This document shows positions 33,468-42,755 of a DNA stretch of 64,000 nucleotides, in pieces. The notes beneath the pieces were generated by a model, which worked only from the letters and a program-made list of their open reading frames with translations, was not told the origin of the DNA and did not search any database. The translations under genes and the position numbers were made by a program. The first letter of the stretch is position 1. The number at the start of each line of letters is the position of its first letter. This stretch comes from M0108 sp044228795 (lineage in GTDB: Bacteria; Pseudomonadota; Gammaproteobacteria; Chromatiales; Chromatiaceae): assembly GCA_044228795.1 (NCBI GenBank), contig JBGAUE010000016.1, positions 20,273-84,272 on the forward strand, given 5' to 3'.

Positions 33468-34592
33468 TCAGACCAGCACCAGATTGTCGCGGTGAATCAA
33501 TTCGGCGTCGTTGAGATAGCCAAGGATAGACTCGAACCTCAAGCTCGGCTGGCCCTTGATCCGGTCCGCCTCCTGGGCGTTGTAGTTGACCAGACCGCGC
33601 GCGACCTCGCGGCCGTCCGGATCCAGGCAGGCCACCACCTCCCCGCGCTCGAAGCCCCCGGTGACGGCGGTGACCCCGACTGCCAGCAAGCTTGTGCCCT
33701 GGGTGCGCAGGGCGCGCACGGCGCCTTGATCGAGGGTGAGGCGGCCGCGTACCACCAGATGGCCGGCAAGCCATTGCTTACGGGCCGCCTCGGGCTCCTG
33801 CACGGGTGACAGCAGGGTGCCGACTGTCTCCCCCGCCCGCAGTCGCGTCAACACCTCCGGGCCACGGCCGGGGGCGATGACGGTGGGGGTGCCGGATCGG
33901 GCCGCCAGTCGCGCCGCCCGCACCTTGGTGACCATGCCGCCGAGGCCTAGCCCGCTGGCGCTGCCGCCCGCGACGGCGTCGAGAAAGGGGTCATCGACCC
34001 GGGTTTGGGGAATGAGACTGGCCTCGGTGGAAAAACGTGGGTCCCGGTCGAAGAGACCGTCCTGATCCGTGAGCAGTACCAGCAGGTCCGCCTCGATGAG
34101 ATTCGCCACCAGGGCCGCTAGGGTGTCGTTATCGCCAAAGCGCAACTCATCCGTGGCGACGGTATCATTCTCGTTGATGACGGGGATGACGCCAAGGGAC
34201 AGCAGGGTGCACAAGGTGGTGCGGGCGTTGAGGTAGCGGTGGCGATTGATGAGGTCGTCACGGGTCAGCAGGATCTGGGCGGTGCGCAGGCCGCGCTTGT
34301 CGAAGCAGTCTTCGTAGGCGCGGATCAAGCCCATCTGACCGATAGCCGCCGCCGCCTGGAGTTCGTGCAGGGTTTTGGGGCGACGCTTCCAGCCCATACG
34401 GGCCATGCCCTCGGCCACGGCGCCGGAGGACACCAACACCAGATCGGCACCGCTCCGGCGCAGCTCGGTCATCTGGTCGACCCAGGGTGCCATGACCGCG
34501 CGGTTGAGGCCCTGGCCGTCGCTGGTGAGCAAGGCGCTGCCGATCTTGATCACCCAGCGCCGGGTGGCGGGCATATGGTCTCGGGTTATCAT
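33468..34592 (-). CDS. proB: Glutamate 5-kinase ProB
   Basis: First enzyme of proline synthesis; phosphorylates glutamate. Amino-acid kinase domain (VIKIGSALLTSDGQGL, LVSSGAVAEGM, INENDTVATDELRFGDND, LGLGGMVTKVRAA) and a C-terminal PUA domain (LTLDQGAVRALRTQGTSLL ... RGLVNYNAQEADRIKG). 374 residues from ATG 34592. A TTG at 34640 or ATG 34574 are other options. It ends the rplU-rpmA / obgE-proB gene row, 44 bases after obgE. Confidence 0.95.
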   Translation of the reverse strand: MITRDHMPATRRWVIKIGSALLTSDGQGLNRAVMAPWVDQMTELRRSGADLVLVSSGAVAEGMARMGWKRRPKTLHELQAAAAIGQMGLIRAYEDCFDKRGLRTAQILLTRDDLINRHRYLNARTTLCTLLSLGVIPVINENDTVATDELRFGDNDTLAALVANLIEADLLVLLTDQDGLFDRDPRFSTEASLIPQTRVDDPFLDAVAGGSASGLGLGGMVTKVRAARLAARSGTPTVIAPGRGPEVLTRLRAGETVGTLLSPVQEPEAARKQWLAGHLVVRGRLTLDQGAVRALRTQGTSLLAVGVTAVTGGFERGEVVACLDPDGREVARGLVNYNAQEADRIKGQPSLRFESILGYLNDAELIHRDNLVLV

Positions 34593-34636
34593 CTTGGCCT
34601 GTTCAGCTTGGGGATGGGCTTCGGGAAGAATGGGAA

Positions 34637-35710
34637 TCAACCCAGGGGATGCCAGTCGTCCTCCGCGGCTGCCGTCTCGGCCCCGGAGCGTTCGGCCAGC
34701 CGCACGGTCTCCAGCCGCGTCATCAGGTCCGCCATCAGTTCATTCGTGCCGGCACCGGTGAGGGCGGAGATACCGTAAACGGGGCCCGTCCAGCCGAGGT
34801 CCGCCAGGAGCCGGATGCGACGGTCCTCGTAGTCCGCTGCCGCCAGCAGGTCGCGCTTATTGAGGACCAGCCAGCGTTCCTTGTCCATCAGGCCCTCCCC
34901 ATAGAGGGACAGCTCGCGCTCGATCTTGCGTACCTCCTCCACTGGGTCCAGGCCCTCATCGAGGGGGGCGATGTCCACCAGATGCAGCAACAGCCGGGTA
35001 CGCGCCAGATGGCGCAGGAAGCGCAGGCCGAGCCCGGCGCCATCGGCGGCGCCCTCGATGATGCCTGGAATGTCGGCAATGACAAAGCTGTGATCCTGGC
35101 CGAGCCGCACCACGCCCAGGTGAGGTTGCAGGGTCGTGAAGGGGTAGTCGGCCACTCGCGGGGTGGCGCTGGAGACCTGGCGAATGAGGCTCGATTTACC
35201 CGCATTGGGAAAGCCTAACAGGCCCACATCGGCCAGCAGGATGAGCTCCAGACGTAACTCGCGGGTCTCGCCCAGGGTGCCGGGGGTCCATTGGCGCGGT
35301 GTCCGGTTGATGCTGGATTTGAAGCGGGCATTGCCAATGCCGTGGAAGCCCCCTTGGGCGACGGTGAGGCGTTGGCCCTCCAGGCATAGATCGCCGTACT
35401 GATCGCCGGTTTCCTCGTCCCAGACCCGGGTGCCTACCGGGACGCGAATGACCAGATCTTCGCCTTTGCGGCCCTTCTTGTCACTGCCCATGCCGTTCTT
35501 GCCGCGCTGGGCCCGGAAGGTGCGCTGGAAGCGTAGATCCACCAAGGTGTTCAGATTGTTATCGGCCACCAGGTGGATGCTGCCGCCATCGCCCCCATCG
35601 CCGCCGTTCGGTCCCCCCTTGGGAATGAACTTCTCGCGCCGGAAACTGACGCAGCCATCGCCCCCATCACCGGCCTGGACGCGGATGCGGACCTCGTCAA
35701 CAAATTTCAT
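34637..35710 (-). CDS. obgE: Obg/CgtA GTPase
   Basis: Essential ribosome-associated GTPase acting in 50S assembly and stress control. N-terminal glycine-rich OBG fold (GDGGDGCVSFRREKFIPKGG, GGDGGDGG), G1 GFPNAGKSS, switch YPFTTLQPHLG, G3 DIPGIIEGA, G4 NKRD, G5 SALTGAG. 357 residues with an acidic tail lacking an OCT domain. A terminator stands between rpmA and this gene, so it probably has its own promoter or depends on readthrough. Confidence 0.96.
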   Translation of the reverse strand: MKFVDEVRIRVQAGDGGDGCVSFRREKFIPKGGPNGGDGGDGGSIHLVADNNLNTLVDLRFQRTFRAQRGKNGMGSDKKGRKGEDLVIRVPVGTRVWDEETGDQYGDLCLEGQRLTVAQGGFHGIGNARFKSSINRTPRQWTPGTLGETRELRLELILLADVGLLGFPNAGKSSLIRQVSSATPRVADYPFTTLQPHLGVVRLGQDHSFVIADIPGIIEGAADGAGLGLRFLRHLARTRLLLHLVDIAPLDEGLDPVEEVRKIERELSLYGEGLMDKERWLVLNKRDLLAAADYEDRRIRLLADLGWTGPVYGISALTGAGTNELMADLMTRLETVRLAERSGAETAAAEDDWHPLG

Positions 35711-35772
35711 CGGCAGCAGGGCCCTGGTTCATGATGGCGGGTCGGAACGGGTTCCGGGCGATCCTGAAACGC

Positions 35773-35802
35773 AAAAAGCCTCGCCGACGGGCGAGGCTTT
35801 TT
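35773..35802. terminator. Bidirectional rho-independent terminator after rpmA
   Basis: A 13-bp perfect stem (AAAAAGCCTCGCC / GGCGAGGCTTTTT) with a four-base GACG loop; the A and T runs make it work on either strand. It lies 26 bases past the rpmA stop on the minus strand and 62 bases before the obgE start, so it ends the rplU-rpmA message. Confidence 0.92.
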
Positions 35803-35827
35803 GGGGAGGACCTGGGTGAAGTGGTTC

Positions 35828-36085
35828 TCAGAGGCCGTCAACCATGATGTATTTGCGATTGTTGGGCCCCTTGACCTGAAAGCGAACGTGGCCATCCGTC
35901 AGGGCGAAGAGGGTGTGGTCACGGCCACAGCCGACGTTGGTACCATTGCGAAACTTGGTGCCGCGCTGGCGAACGATGATGCCGCCGGCGTTGATACGCT
36001 GGCCGCCGTAAACCTTGACACCAAGACGCTTGGACTCCGAATCGCGACCGTTGCGAGAACTGCCGCCTGCTTTTTTATGTGCCAT
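35828..36085 (-). CDS. rpmA: 50S ribosomal protein L27
   Basis: 85 residues beginning AHKKAGGSSRNGRDSESKRL, the invariant L27 N-terminus that reaches the peptidyl-transferase centre, then GGQRINAGGIIVRQRGTKF. No N-terminal Firmicutes-type extension. Cotranscribed with rplU (13-base gap) and followed by a strong terminator. Confidence 0.97.
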   Translation of the reverse strand: MAHKKAGGSSRNGRDSESKRLGVKVYGGQRINAGGIIVRQRGTKFRNGTNVGCGRDHTLFALTDGHVRFQVKGPNNRKYIMVDGL

Positions 36086-36098
36086 GCCTGTGCTCTCC

Positions 36099-36413
36099 TC
36101 AGCCCGCGCTGATGCTGGTTACGGTCAGTTCCGTGTAGGACTGGCGGTGACCCGCGCGCTTCAAATGATGCTTGCGCCGACGAAACTTGACGATCTTGAC
36201 CTTGGGGCCGCGTCCATGGCCCTTGACCTTGGCCATGACCCTGCCTTCTTCCAGGTAAGGCTTGCCAAGGGCGATCTGGTCGCCATTGGCCACCATGAGC
36301 ACCTTGTCGAGCGCAATGTCGGCGCCATCCTCGACCGACAACTTCTCGACCTTGATGGTGTCGCCCTCGGCGACCCGGTACTGTTTGCCACCGGTTTGAA
36401 TGACCGCGTACAT
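36099..36413 (-). CDS. rplU: 50S ribosomal protein L21
   Basis: 104 residues starting YAVIQTGGKQYRVAEGDTI with the C-terminal KFRRRKHHLKRAGHRQ that binds 23S rRNA. A nine-codon upstream extension in frame (to 36440) is not family-like; ATG 36413 is the true start. First gene of the rplU-rpmA operon. Confidence 0.97.
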   Translation of the reverse strand: MYAVIQTGGKQYRVAEGDTIKVEKLSVEDGADIALDKVLMVANGDQIALGKPYLEEGRVMAKVKGHGRGPKVKIVKFRRRKHHLKRAGHRQSYTELTVTSISAG

Positions 36414-36483
36414 GTGAATGCCTTCCCCAGCAGTGACCATTGTCTGCCTCCCGTGACAGCGGGCGGCTAACCAAAGACGTGGA

Positions 36484-36513
36484 ATGATAGCCGTTGGTCT
36501 CGGTTCGAGTCAA
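36484..36513 (-). promoter_or_regulatory. Promoter of rplU-rpmA
   Basis: On the minus strand a -35 TTGACT (36513-36508) and -10 TATCAT (36489-36484) are separated by 18 bases, each matching the sigma-70 consensus at 5 of 6 positions. It would give a leader of about 60 bases before rplU, a place where L21 autoregulation could act (inferred). Confidence 0.7.
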
Positions 36514-36687
36514 ACATTCCCTTGAGGTCGCCTACGAGATCCGTTCGATGGGGGAATGGCTGATCCGCACCCGCTTGAAAAATGTCATAAGTTGATCGAA
36601 GAACTCGCATTAGGACCGCCGTGGCCGGGCTTACGACACCCGGTGCGGGAAGCCTCGCCCTAACCCCGCCTGAATCTGCCATTAATC

Positions 36688-36716
36688 TTGACAGGCCTGG
36701 CGGCTATCCCTAGGAT
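36688..36716 (+). promoter_or_regulatory. Candidate promoter of ispB
   Basis: A perfect -35 TTGACA (36688-36693), 17-base spacer and a weak -10 TAGGAT (36711-36716), about 30 bases before the ispB start. The 339-base rplU-ispB gap thus holds two divergent promoters; nothing else was recognised in it. Confidence 0.55.
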
Positions 36717-36752
36717 CTGGTGTCCTTTTTGTAACCGTCGATCTCGCCGCAT

Positions 36753-37721
36753 ATGTCCTTGAATGAAATTCGGGGCCCCGTCGCCGTGGACCTGCGGGCG
36801 GTGGATGAGCTCATCCTGCGCCGTCTCCAGTCCGATGTCGCCCTGATTAACCAAATTGGGCACTATATCGTTAACAGTGGGGGTAAGCGCCTGCGCCCAC
36901 TGGGTGTACTGTTGAGCGCGCGTGCTTGTGGTTACGCCGGTGACCGTCACGTCGATCTGGCAGCCGTCATTGAGTTCATTCATACCGCGACCCTGCTTCA
37001 CGATGACGTGGTGGATGGCTCCGATCAGCGCCGTCACCGCAACACGGCTAATGCGGTCTGGGGGAACGCCGCCAGTGTTCTGGTGGGTGACTTCCTCTAT
37101 TCCCGCTCCTTCGAAATGATGGTGGATGTGGGCTCCATGCGGGTCATGGACATCCTCTCCCATGCCACCAGCCGCATCTCCGAGGGCGAGGTGCTGCAGT
37201 TGTTGAACTGCAACGACGCCGATACTACCGAGGCGCGTTACATGGAGGTTATCGAGCGCAAGACGGCGACTCTGTTCCAGGCTGGCACCCGCATCGGCGC
37301 GGTGCTGGCCGCTTCCCCTACCGAGATCGAGATGGCCATGGCTGATTATGGACATCATCTGGGGGTTGCCTTCCAGTTGGTCGACGATGCCCTCGACTAT
37401 CGGGCCAAGGGCGAGGAGTTGGGTAAGAATCTGGGCGACGACCTGGCTGAGGGCAAGCCTACCCTGCCCGTGATCCGCGCCTTAGCGGTCGGTACACCGG
37501 AACAGCGTGCCCTGCTGCGCAAGGCCATCGAGAACGGCGGGCGCGAACGCATCGCCGAGGTCGCGGCCGTAATTGATTCGACAGATGGCATTGAGTACAC
37601 TATATCGCTTGCTCGCCGACACGCAGCCTCCGCCAAACAGGCGGTTACCCTGCTTCCCGAATCGGCGCAGCGCGCGTCGCTGGAAATGATGGTCGATTTC
37701 GCCGTCGCGCGCACTTATTGA
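36753..37721 (+). CDS. ispB: Octaprenyl-type polyprenyl diphosphate synthase IspB
   Basis: Trans-prenyltransferase building the side chain of ubiquinone/menaquinone. First aspartate-rich motif LLHDDVVDGSDQRR, second FQLVDDALDY, NSGGKRLRPLGVLL and KTATLFQAGTRIGAVL. 322 residues, as in E. coli IspB. The genomic position beside rplU on the opposite strand is the conserved gammaproteobacterial one. Its TGA is directly followed by a tRNA gene. Confidence 0.95.
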   Translation: MSLNEIRGPVAVDLRAVDELILRRLQSDVALINQIGHYIVNSGGKRLRPLGVLLSARACGYAGDRHVDLAAVIEFIHTATLLHDDVVDGSDQRRHRNTANAVWGNAASVLVGDFLYSRSFEMMVDVGSMRVMDILSHATSRISEGEVLQLLNCNDADTTEARYMEVIERKTATLFQAGTRIGAVLAASPTEIEMAMADYGHHLGVAFQLVDDALDYRAKGEELGKNLGDDLAEGKPTLPVIRALAVGTPEQRALLRKAIENGGRERIAEVAAVIDSTDGIEYTISLARRHAASAKQAVTLLPESAQRASLEMMVDFAVARTY

Positions 37722-37798
37722 CGGGGTGTAGCTCAGCCTGGTAGAGCACTACGTTCGGGACGTAGGGGCCGGAGGTTCGAATCCTCTCACCCCGACCA
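37722..37798 (+). tRNA. tRNA-Pro (anticodon CGG)
   Basis: 77 bases with a 7-bp acceptor stem (CGGGGTG / CACCCCG), D-loop GCTCAGCCTGGTAGAGC, anticodon stem CTACG/CGTAG around the loop TTCGGGA (anticodon CGG), T-arm GGTTCGAATCC, discriminator A and encoded CCA. It begins at the base after the ispB stop codon and reads codon CCG. Confidence 0.97.
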
Positions 37799-38043
37799 AA
37801 TTCATCCTCCCTGCCTACTTCACGATCTCCGCAACGTTCGGGAGCTATTGATTGTTCCTGGCAATCTTGCGGGTATCAATTCCAGTCTCACCTGCCCTCC
37901 GATAGTCCTGCCATGACCCTGGTCAGACCTACCCATGTCAGCGGAAGGGGCGCGGGTTCGGGGGTGTAAGCGGGGATGCTGGCCATCCATCGCCAGAATT
38001 TCCGTGTACTTGCCACCTATTGGCCCTATCCTTAAGGGACTTT

Positions 38044-39294
38044 ATGGTTATTCGAGCCCCTAGTGTCATGACAAAGACCCCCCTGCTCGCGTTTTTGCTT
38101 TCGCTTTTGATTGGGGGTCTCGCCCTGCCTCCCCGTTCTGGACAGGCGGCCAGTGATGCTATTACCCAGGTGCTGGCATTGAAGGATGCCAGCCTCATCC
38201 TTGAGGTTGACGACAAGGTGCCTATTGCCCACCTGGCGGACCAGCCCATGATTCCGGCCTCGACCATGAAGGTGGTGACGGCCCTGGCAGCCATTCAGCG
38301 CTGGGGGCTGGATCATCATTTCCACACAGATTTTTCTATCCTGGATGGCTGGCTTTGGGTTGAAGCTGGAGATCCCTATCTGGTCTCCGAAGAATTAGAT
38401 CGCCTGGTGGCGGGCCTTAAGGGCAAGGGCCTGCGTTCGGTGGCGGGCATCGGGCTGGATGACGGGCTCTTCGCGCCGGGTCTGACTATCGATGGGCGCT
38501 CATCCACTGATAACCCTTACGATGCCCCGGTGACGGCCCTGGCGATCAATTTCAACACCCTGGCCCTGGCTAAGGAGGCTGGTAAGGTCCTGAGCGGCGA
38601 GGCTCAGACCCCCCTGACGTCCCTAGGGCGAGAGATTGGCGTGCGGTTGGGGTCAGGCAAGCACCGGATCAACCTCAAGGATCGGGAGACGGCCCTGCGC
38701 TATTTCGGCGAGATGTTGACGACCAAGCTAGAAACCGCCGGGATCACGGTGAAGGGTGGTGTTCGCTTCGGCCAGGTTCCAGCAGGGGCCAAGCCGATCT
38801 ATCGGCATGAGAATAGCCGGAATTTGCGCGAGGTCCTGACTTCGATGCTGGAGTACTCCAATAATTTCATCGCCAATTACCTCTTTGTGATGTTGGGGGG
38901 CAAGGAGGGTCAACGGGGATTGGATATGGCTAAGGCTCAACAGGCCGCCCGGAAGTGGGTGGACAAGGAATTTCACTGGCGTGATTACCGGATTGAGGAT
39001 GGTGCCGGCTTGTCCCGCGCCAATCGTCTCAGCGCTCGCCAGTTGCTGGAGGCAGTGAAGGCTTTTGCGCCCTACCGCGACTTACTCCCGGCGCATGAGG
39101 GTGTGGTCAGGGCCAAGACGGGAACCCTCAAGGGGGTGAGTACCTATGCCGGTTTCCTTCGGCGTGATGGCCAGTGGGAGCCTTTCGCCCTCATGATCAA
39201 CCAGCCGGTGGCCTATAATCTGCGTCTGGAGGTCGCTGATACCCTGGCGCGGGCCCCCGATGTTTCCCGCTATTGCCCAGGTTCCAAGTGTTGA
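38044..39294 (+). CDS. dacB: D-alanyl-D-alanine carboxypeptidase/endopeptidase, PBP4 (DacB) type
   Basis: Periplasmic S13-family peptidase that trims peptidoglycan stem peptides. Signal peptide (TPLLAFLLSLLIGGLALP), SxxK motif in PASTMKVV (Ser73, Lys76), SxN in EYSNNFIANY and KTG in VRAKTGTLKG. At 416 residues it is shorter than E. coli DacB (477) but within the family. ATG 38044 has AAGGGA four bases before it; ATG 38068 would also leave a full signal peptide. The 245 bases between the tRNA and this gene hold nothing recognisable. Confidence 0.9.
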   Translation: MVIRAPSVMTKTPLLAFLLSLLIGGLALPPRSGQAASDAITQVLALKDASLILEVDDKVPIAHLADQPMIPASTMKVVTALAAIQRWGLDHHFHTDFSILDGWLWVEAGDPYLVSEELDRLVAGLKGKGLRSVAGIGLDDGLFAPGLTIDGRSSTDNPYDAPVTALAINFNTLALAKEAGKVLSGEAQTPLTSLGREIGVRLGSGKHRINLKDRETALRYFGEMLTTKLETAGITVKGGVRFGQVPAGAKPIYRHENSRNLREVLTSMLEYSNNFIANYLFVMLGGKEGQRGLDMAKAQQAARKWVDKEFHWRDYRIEDGAGLSRANRLSARQLLEAVKAFAPYRDLLPAHEGVVRAKTGTLKGVSTYAGFLRRDGQWEPFALMINQPVAYNLRLEVADTLARAPDVSRYCPGSKC

Positions 39295-39309
39295 CCCCGG
39301 ACCGCCGCC

Positions 39310-40149
39310 ATGATGCCATCCCACCGCCTTCTCGCCCTGGCTGCCACACTCCTGGCGCTGGCTCTGACCGGCTGCGCTCCCATGCCAACCGCCTCTGTGG
39401 TCGGGGGGGGCGGTACGGATACCCTGGATGCGCCTTTTCACCGGGGTGGCAATCCGACCCTGGCGCCTCTCCTACGCCAGGTCACGCCCGCGGTGGTGAA
39501 CGTCGCCGTGGAGACCACTATTCCCCAGCGCGATCACCCCTTTCTAAGTGATCCCAACTTTCGGCGCTTTCTGGAGACCATGGACATCCCCTTCCCTGAA
39601 TCTGTGGAAGGTGGGCGGCAGCAGAGCGTGGGTTCCGGACTTATCGTCGATGCTGCCCAAGGGTATGTGCTGACCAACGCCCATGTCATCAAGGATGCCA
39701 GCCGCATTACGGTCACCCTCAAGGATAGGCGCAGCTTCTCCGCCCGCCTGTTGGGCACGGATAGTGGGGCTGATATTGCCGTGTTGGTCCTGACTTCCGT
39801 GCCGCCTGGCCTCTCGGCCTTGCAATTTGGCGACTCAGACCGGCTGGAGGTGGGCGATTTTGTTCTGGCTATCGGCAACCCCTTTGGCATTGGCCAGACG
39901 GTTACGTCCGGTATTGTCAGCGCCCTGGGGCGGGAAGGCATGGGGGGTGCTGGGGTCGGGGGCCTGATTCAGACCGACGCCTCCATCAATCCCGGCAATT
40001 CTGGTGGTCCCCTCATTGACCTGAGTGGCCAAGTAGTGGGTATCAACACGGCCCTGCTGGGGCCGACGGGCGGCAATGTTGGCATTGGTTTCGCCACTCC
40101 CTCCAACCGCGCCCAGGCCGCCCTGCGGCGGGTGATTGCGAGGCACTGA
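39310..40149 (+). CDS. HtrA/Deg-like trypsin-fold lipoprotein without PDZ domain
   Basis: 279 residues: lipoprotein signal LLALAATLLALALTGC (lipid on Cys22), then a complete trypsin-like catalytic domain with His125 (TNAHVI), Asp155 (DSGADIAVLV) and Ser231 (INPGNSGGPLID). DegP, DegQ and DegS all have at least one PDZ domain; this protein stops right after the protease domain. It probably acts as an envelope protease or, if regulation by PDZ is lost, a simple constitutive one. It starts 15 bases after dacB and ends two bases before xthA. Confidence 0.85.
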   Translation: MMPSHRLLALAATLLALALTGCAPMPTASVVGGGGTDTLDAPFHRGGNPTLAPLLRQVTPAVVNVAVETTIPQRDHPFLSDPNFRRFLETMDIPFPESVEGGRQQSVGSGLIVDAAQGYVLTNAHVIKDASRITVTLKDRRSFSARLLGTDSGADIAVLVLTSVPPGLSALQFGDSDRLEVGDFVLAIGNPFGIGQTVTSGIVSALGREGMGGAGVGGLIQTDASINPGNSGGPLIDLSGQVVGINTALLGPTGGNVGIGFATPSNRAQAALRRVIARH

Positions 40150-40151
40150 CC

Positions 40152-40970
40152 ATGTTTAGGATTGTTTCCTTCAATATCAATGGTATCCGTGCCAGGCCCC
40201 ATCAGTTGCAGGCGCTCAAATCCCGCCTTGATCCAGATGTTATTGGCCTCCAGGAATCCAAAGTGCAGGACGAGTCATTTCCTCTCGATATTACGGCGGG
40301 TCTGGGCTATCACGCTGAATTCCATGGTCAGAAATCCCATTATGGGGTAGCCCTGCTCAGCAAGGCTGAGCCTTTGGAGATTTCCAAGGGCTTCCCCACG
40401 GACCCGATCGAGGCCCAGCGCCGCGTCATTACCGGTCGCTATGCCCTGCCTGGTGGCGAGGCGGTCACAGTTATCAACGCCTATTTCCCTCAGGGAGAGG
40501 GCCGTGCCAATCCGGTCAAGTTTCCCGCCAAGCGGCAGTTTTATGCGGATCTGACCGCCTATGTACGCGGGTGTTTCGCTCCGGACCAGAATCTGGTCAT
40601 CCTCGGCGACATGAACGTGGCCCCCCTGGATCTGGACATCGGTATAGGCGCGCAAAATGCCAAACGCTGGCTACGGGAAGGCAAGTGCAGTTTTTTGCCC
40701 GAGGAGCGGGAATGGCTCGCCACCCTCCAGAGCTTTGGCCTGGTGGATGCCTTCCGCCTGAAATATCCGGAAATCGATGATCGCTTCAGTTGGTTTGATT
40801 ACCGCAGCCGTGGTTTTGAGCGCGAACCCAAGCATGGCTTGCGCATCGACCTGGTGCTGGTCACCGCTTTTCTGGCCGACCGCCTGGTGGATGTGGGTAT
40901 CGACTACGATATCCGCGCCATGGACAAGCCTTCCGACCATTGTCCCGTCTGGATCAGCCTCGACCTCTAA
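40152..40970 (+). CDS. xthA: Exodeoxyribonuclease III
   Basis: 272-residue AP endonuclease/3'-exonuclease of base-excision repair. Catalytic residues in FNINGIRARPHQL, LQESKVQDESF (metal Glu), NAYFPQGEG (Tyr), LGDMNVAPLDLDIG (Asp-Asn) and PSDHCPVW (Asp-His). ATG 40152 follows the protease stop by two bases, so it may be cotranscribed. Confidence 0.94.
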   Translation: MFRIVSFNINGIRARPHQLQALKSRLDPDVIGLQESKVQDESFPLDITAGLGYHAEFHGQKSHYGVALLSKAEPLEISKGFPTDPIEAQRRVITGRYALPGGEAVTVINAYFPQGEGRANPVKFPAKRQFYADLTAYVRGCFAPDQNLVILGDMNVAPLDLDIGIGAQNAKRWLREGKCSFLPEEREWLATLQSFGLVDAFRLKYPEIDDRFSWFDYRSRGFEREPKHGLRIDLVLVTAFLADRLVDVGIDYDIRAMDKPSDHCPVWISLDL

Positions 40971-41006
40971 AATTCCCGCACCCGGTCTTGCGCCTCTTGG
41001 ATGTGA

Positions 41007-42755
41007 TTAATCGCCGCGATTGAGGGCATCCAACAAATCCTCGGCCGGCTCGGTATCCAGGCGGCCAAAAAGGTCGGCCACAGCGGCTTCGAGCCGGGCG
41101 GCATCGGCCTCGAGGATTATTTCCTTGATCTCCAGCAGAGACCCGGGCTGCATGCTGAATTGGCGCAGGCCAAGGCCCAAGAGCAGGCGGGTGAAACGGC
41201 GGTCGCCGGCCATCTCGCCGCACATGGCCACTGGGATCGTTTGGCGGCGGCCAGCCGCGATCACCATCCGGAGCAGGCGCAGCACGGCCGGGTGGAGAGG
41301 GTCGTAGAGGTAGTTGACGGTATCGTCGATGCGATCGGTCGCTAGGGTGTATTGGATCAGATCGTTGGTACCAATGGAGAGGAAGTCCAGCCGGGCGGCG
41401 AAAGCGTCGGCGCAGAGGGCGGCGGCGGGGACCTCGATCACGCCCCCGACGGGCATCCTGGGGTCGAAAGGCAGGCCTTCCTGGGTCAATTCCCGGCGTG
41501 CTTGAGCGAGGAGGGCCCGAGTATGATCCACTTCCCCTAAATTGGTGAGCATGGGCAGCATGAGCCGCACCGGACCCTCGGCAGAGGCGCGGAGGATGGC
41601 GCGCAACTGGGGTCGGAACAGGTCCAGATCCTTGAGGCAGAGACGGATGGCGCGGAGTCCCAAGGCTGGGTTACAGACGGATGAGCAATTGGCCGTCGCG
41701 GAGCCATCCACCTGTTTGTCCGCCCCCAGATCCAGGGTGCGGATGGTGATGGGGATACCTCCCAGGCCATCAATAACCTGGCGATAGGCGGCCAGGTGTT
41801 CTTCCTCGTTGGGCTGTCCCTCGCGATTCATATAAAGGAACTCGGTGCGATAGAGACCTACGCCAACGGCGCCATTGGCGCGGGCAAGTAGGGCGTCGTC
41901 GGGGAGTTCCAGGTTGGCGAGGAGTTCGACGGGCTGACCGTCCCGGGTCTGGCAGGGATCCTGAAGCAGGCGCCGCAGCCGGTTGCGCCGAGCACTCAGG
42001 GCGATGAGGCGCTGGCGATAGTGGTTGAGGATCTGATAGTCAGCGCCGGCGATGACGATCCCGGCCTCGCCATCGACGACCAGGGTCTCACCCTGGTGCA
42101 GGTAACGGGTCGCGTTGCGCACCCCCATGACCGCTGGGATATTGAGGCTGCGTGCCAGGATGGCGGTGTGGGAAAGTGGACCACCAAACTCGGTTACCAG
42201 GGCCACGGCTCCGCGATGGCGAAGCAGGAGGGTATCGGCTGGGGAGATGTCGTGGGCGACGATGACACACCCCGAGATTTCGCTCTCGGGCTCCCGGGCC
42301 TCTGGGGCGCCGGAGGCGAGGAATCCCAGGATGTGGTGGATCACCTGGTCAATATCATCGCGGCGGCTGCGCAGGTAGGGGTCGTCCATCTCGTCGAAGA
42401 TCCGTGCCAGATCGTCGCGATGCTGTCGTAATGCCCATTCCGCCGAGAAGAGGTGGTTACGGATGAGGTCGCGCGCCGGTTCCACCAAGGCGGCATCCTC
42501 CAGAATCAGCAGATGCGAGTCGATGAACTCGGCCAGGCTGAGTGGGGAGGCTTGAGATACCTGATTGCGAACCGCCCTGAGCGCTCTTTGGGAAGCACCC
42601 AGCGCCTCCTCCAGGCGTGCGATTTCCGTGGGCACCTCCCCAGACTCAATGGTCCGGGGTGAGACGGGCAAGGACCCGCGTTGCATCCGATGGGCCGGGC
42701 CCAGGGCAACGGTCTGGCTGGTGGAGACGCCGAGTCCGACGAGGACGATCGTCAT
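41007..42755 (-). CDS. ptsI: PTS enzyme I (phosphoenolpyruvate-protein phosphotransferase)
   Basis: 582 residues. Takes phosphate from PEP and passes it to HPr. Active-site histidine in FGGPLSHTAILARSLNIPAVMG, PEP-binding GLYRTEFLYMNR, LPMLTNLGEV, FLSIGTNDLIQYTLATDR and VAMCGEMAGD. There is no N-terminal GAF domain, so it is the EI rather than the EI-Ntr (PtsP) type by layout. The ATG overlaps the HPr stop (ATGA). With no EIIC permease in the cluster, the cascade is most likely regulatory. Confidence 0.93.
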   Translation of the reverse strand: MTIVLVGLGVSTSQTVALGPAHRMQRGSLPVSPRTIESGEVPTEIARLEEALGASQRALRAVRNQVSQASPLSLAEFIDSHLLILEDAALVEPARDLIRNHLFSAEWALRQHRDDLARIFDEMDDPYLRSRRDDIDQVIHHILGFLASGAPEAREPESEISGCVIVAHDISPADTLLLRHRGAVALVTEFGGPLSHTAILARSLNIPAVMGVRNATRYLHQGETLVVDGEAGIVIAGADYQILNHYRQRLIALSARRNRLRRLLQDPCQTRDGQPVELLANLELPDDALLARANGAVGVGLYRTEFLYMNREGQPNEEEHLAAYRQVIDGLGGIPITIRTLDLGADKQVDGSATANCSSVCNPALGLRAIRLCLKDLDLFRPQLRAILRASAEGPVRLMLPMLTNLGEVDHTRALLAQARRELTQEGLPFDPRMPVGGVIEVPAAALCADAFAARLDFLSIGTNDLIQYTLATDRIDDTVNYLYDPLHPAVLRLLRMVIAAGRRQTIPVAMCGEMAGDRRFTRLLLGLGLRQFSMQPGSLLEIKEIILEADAARLEAAVADLFGRLDTEPAEDLLDALNRGD

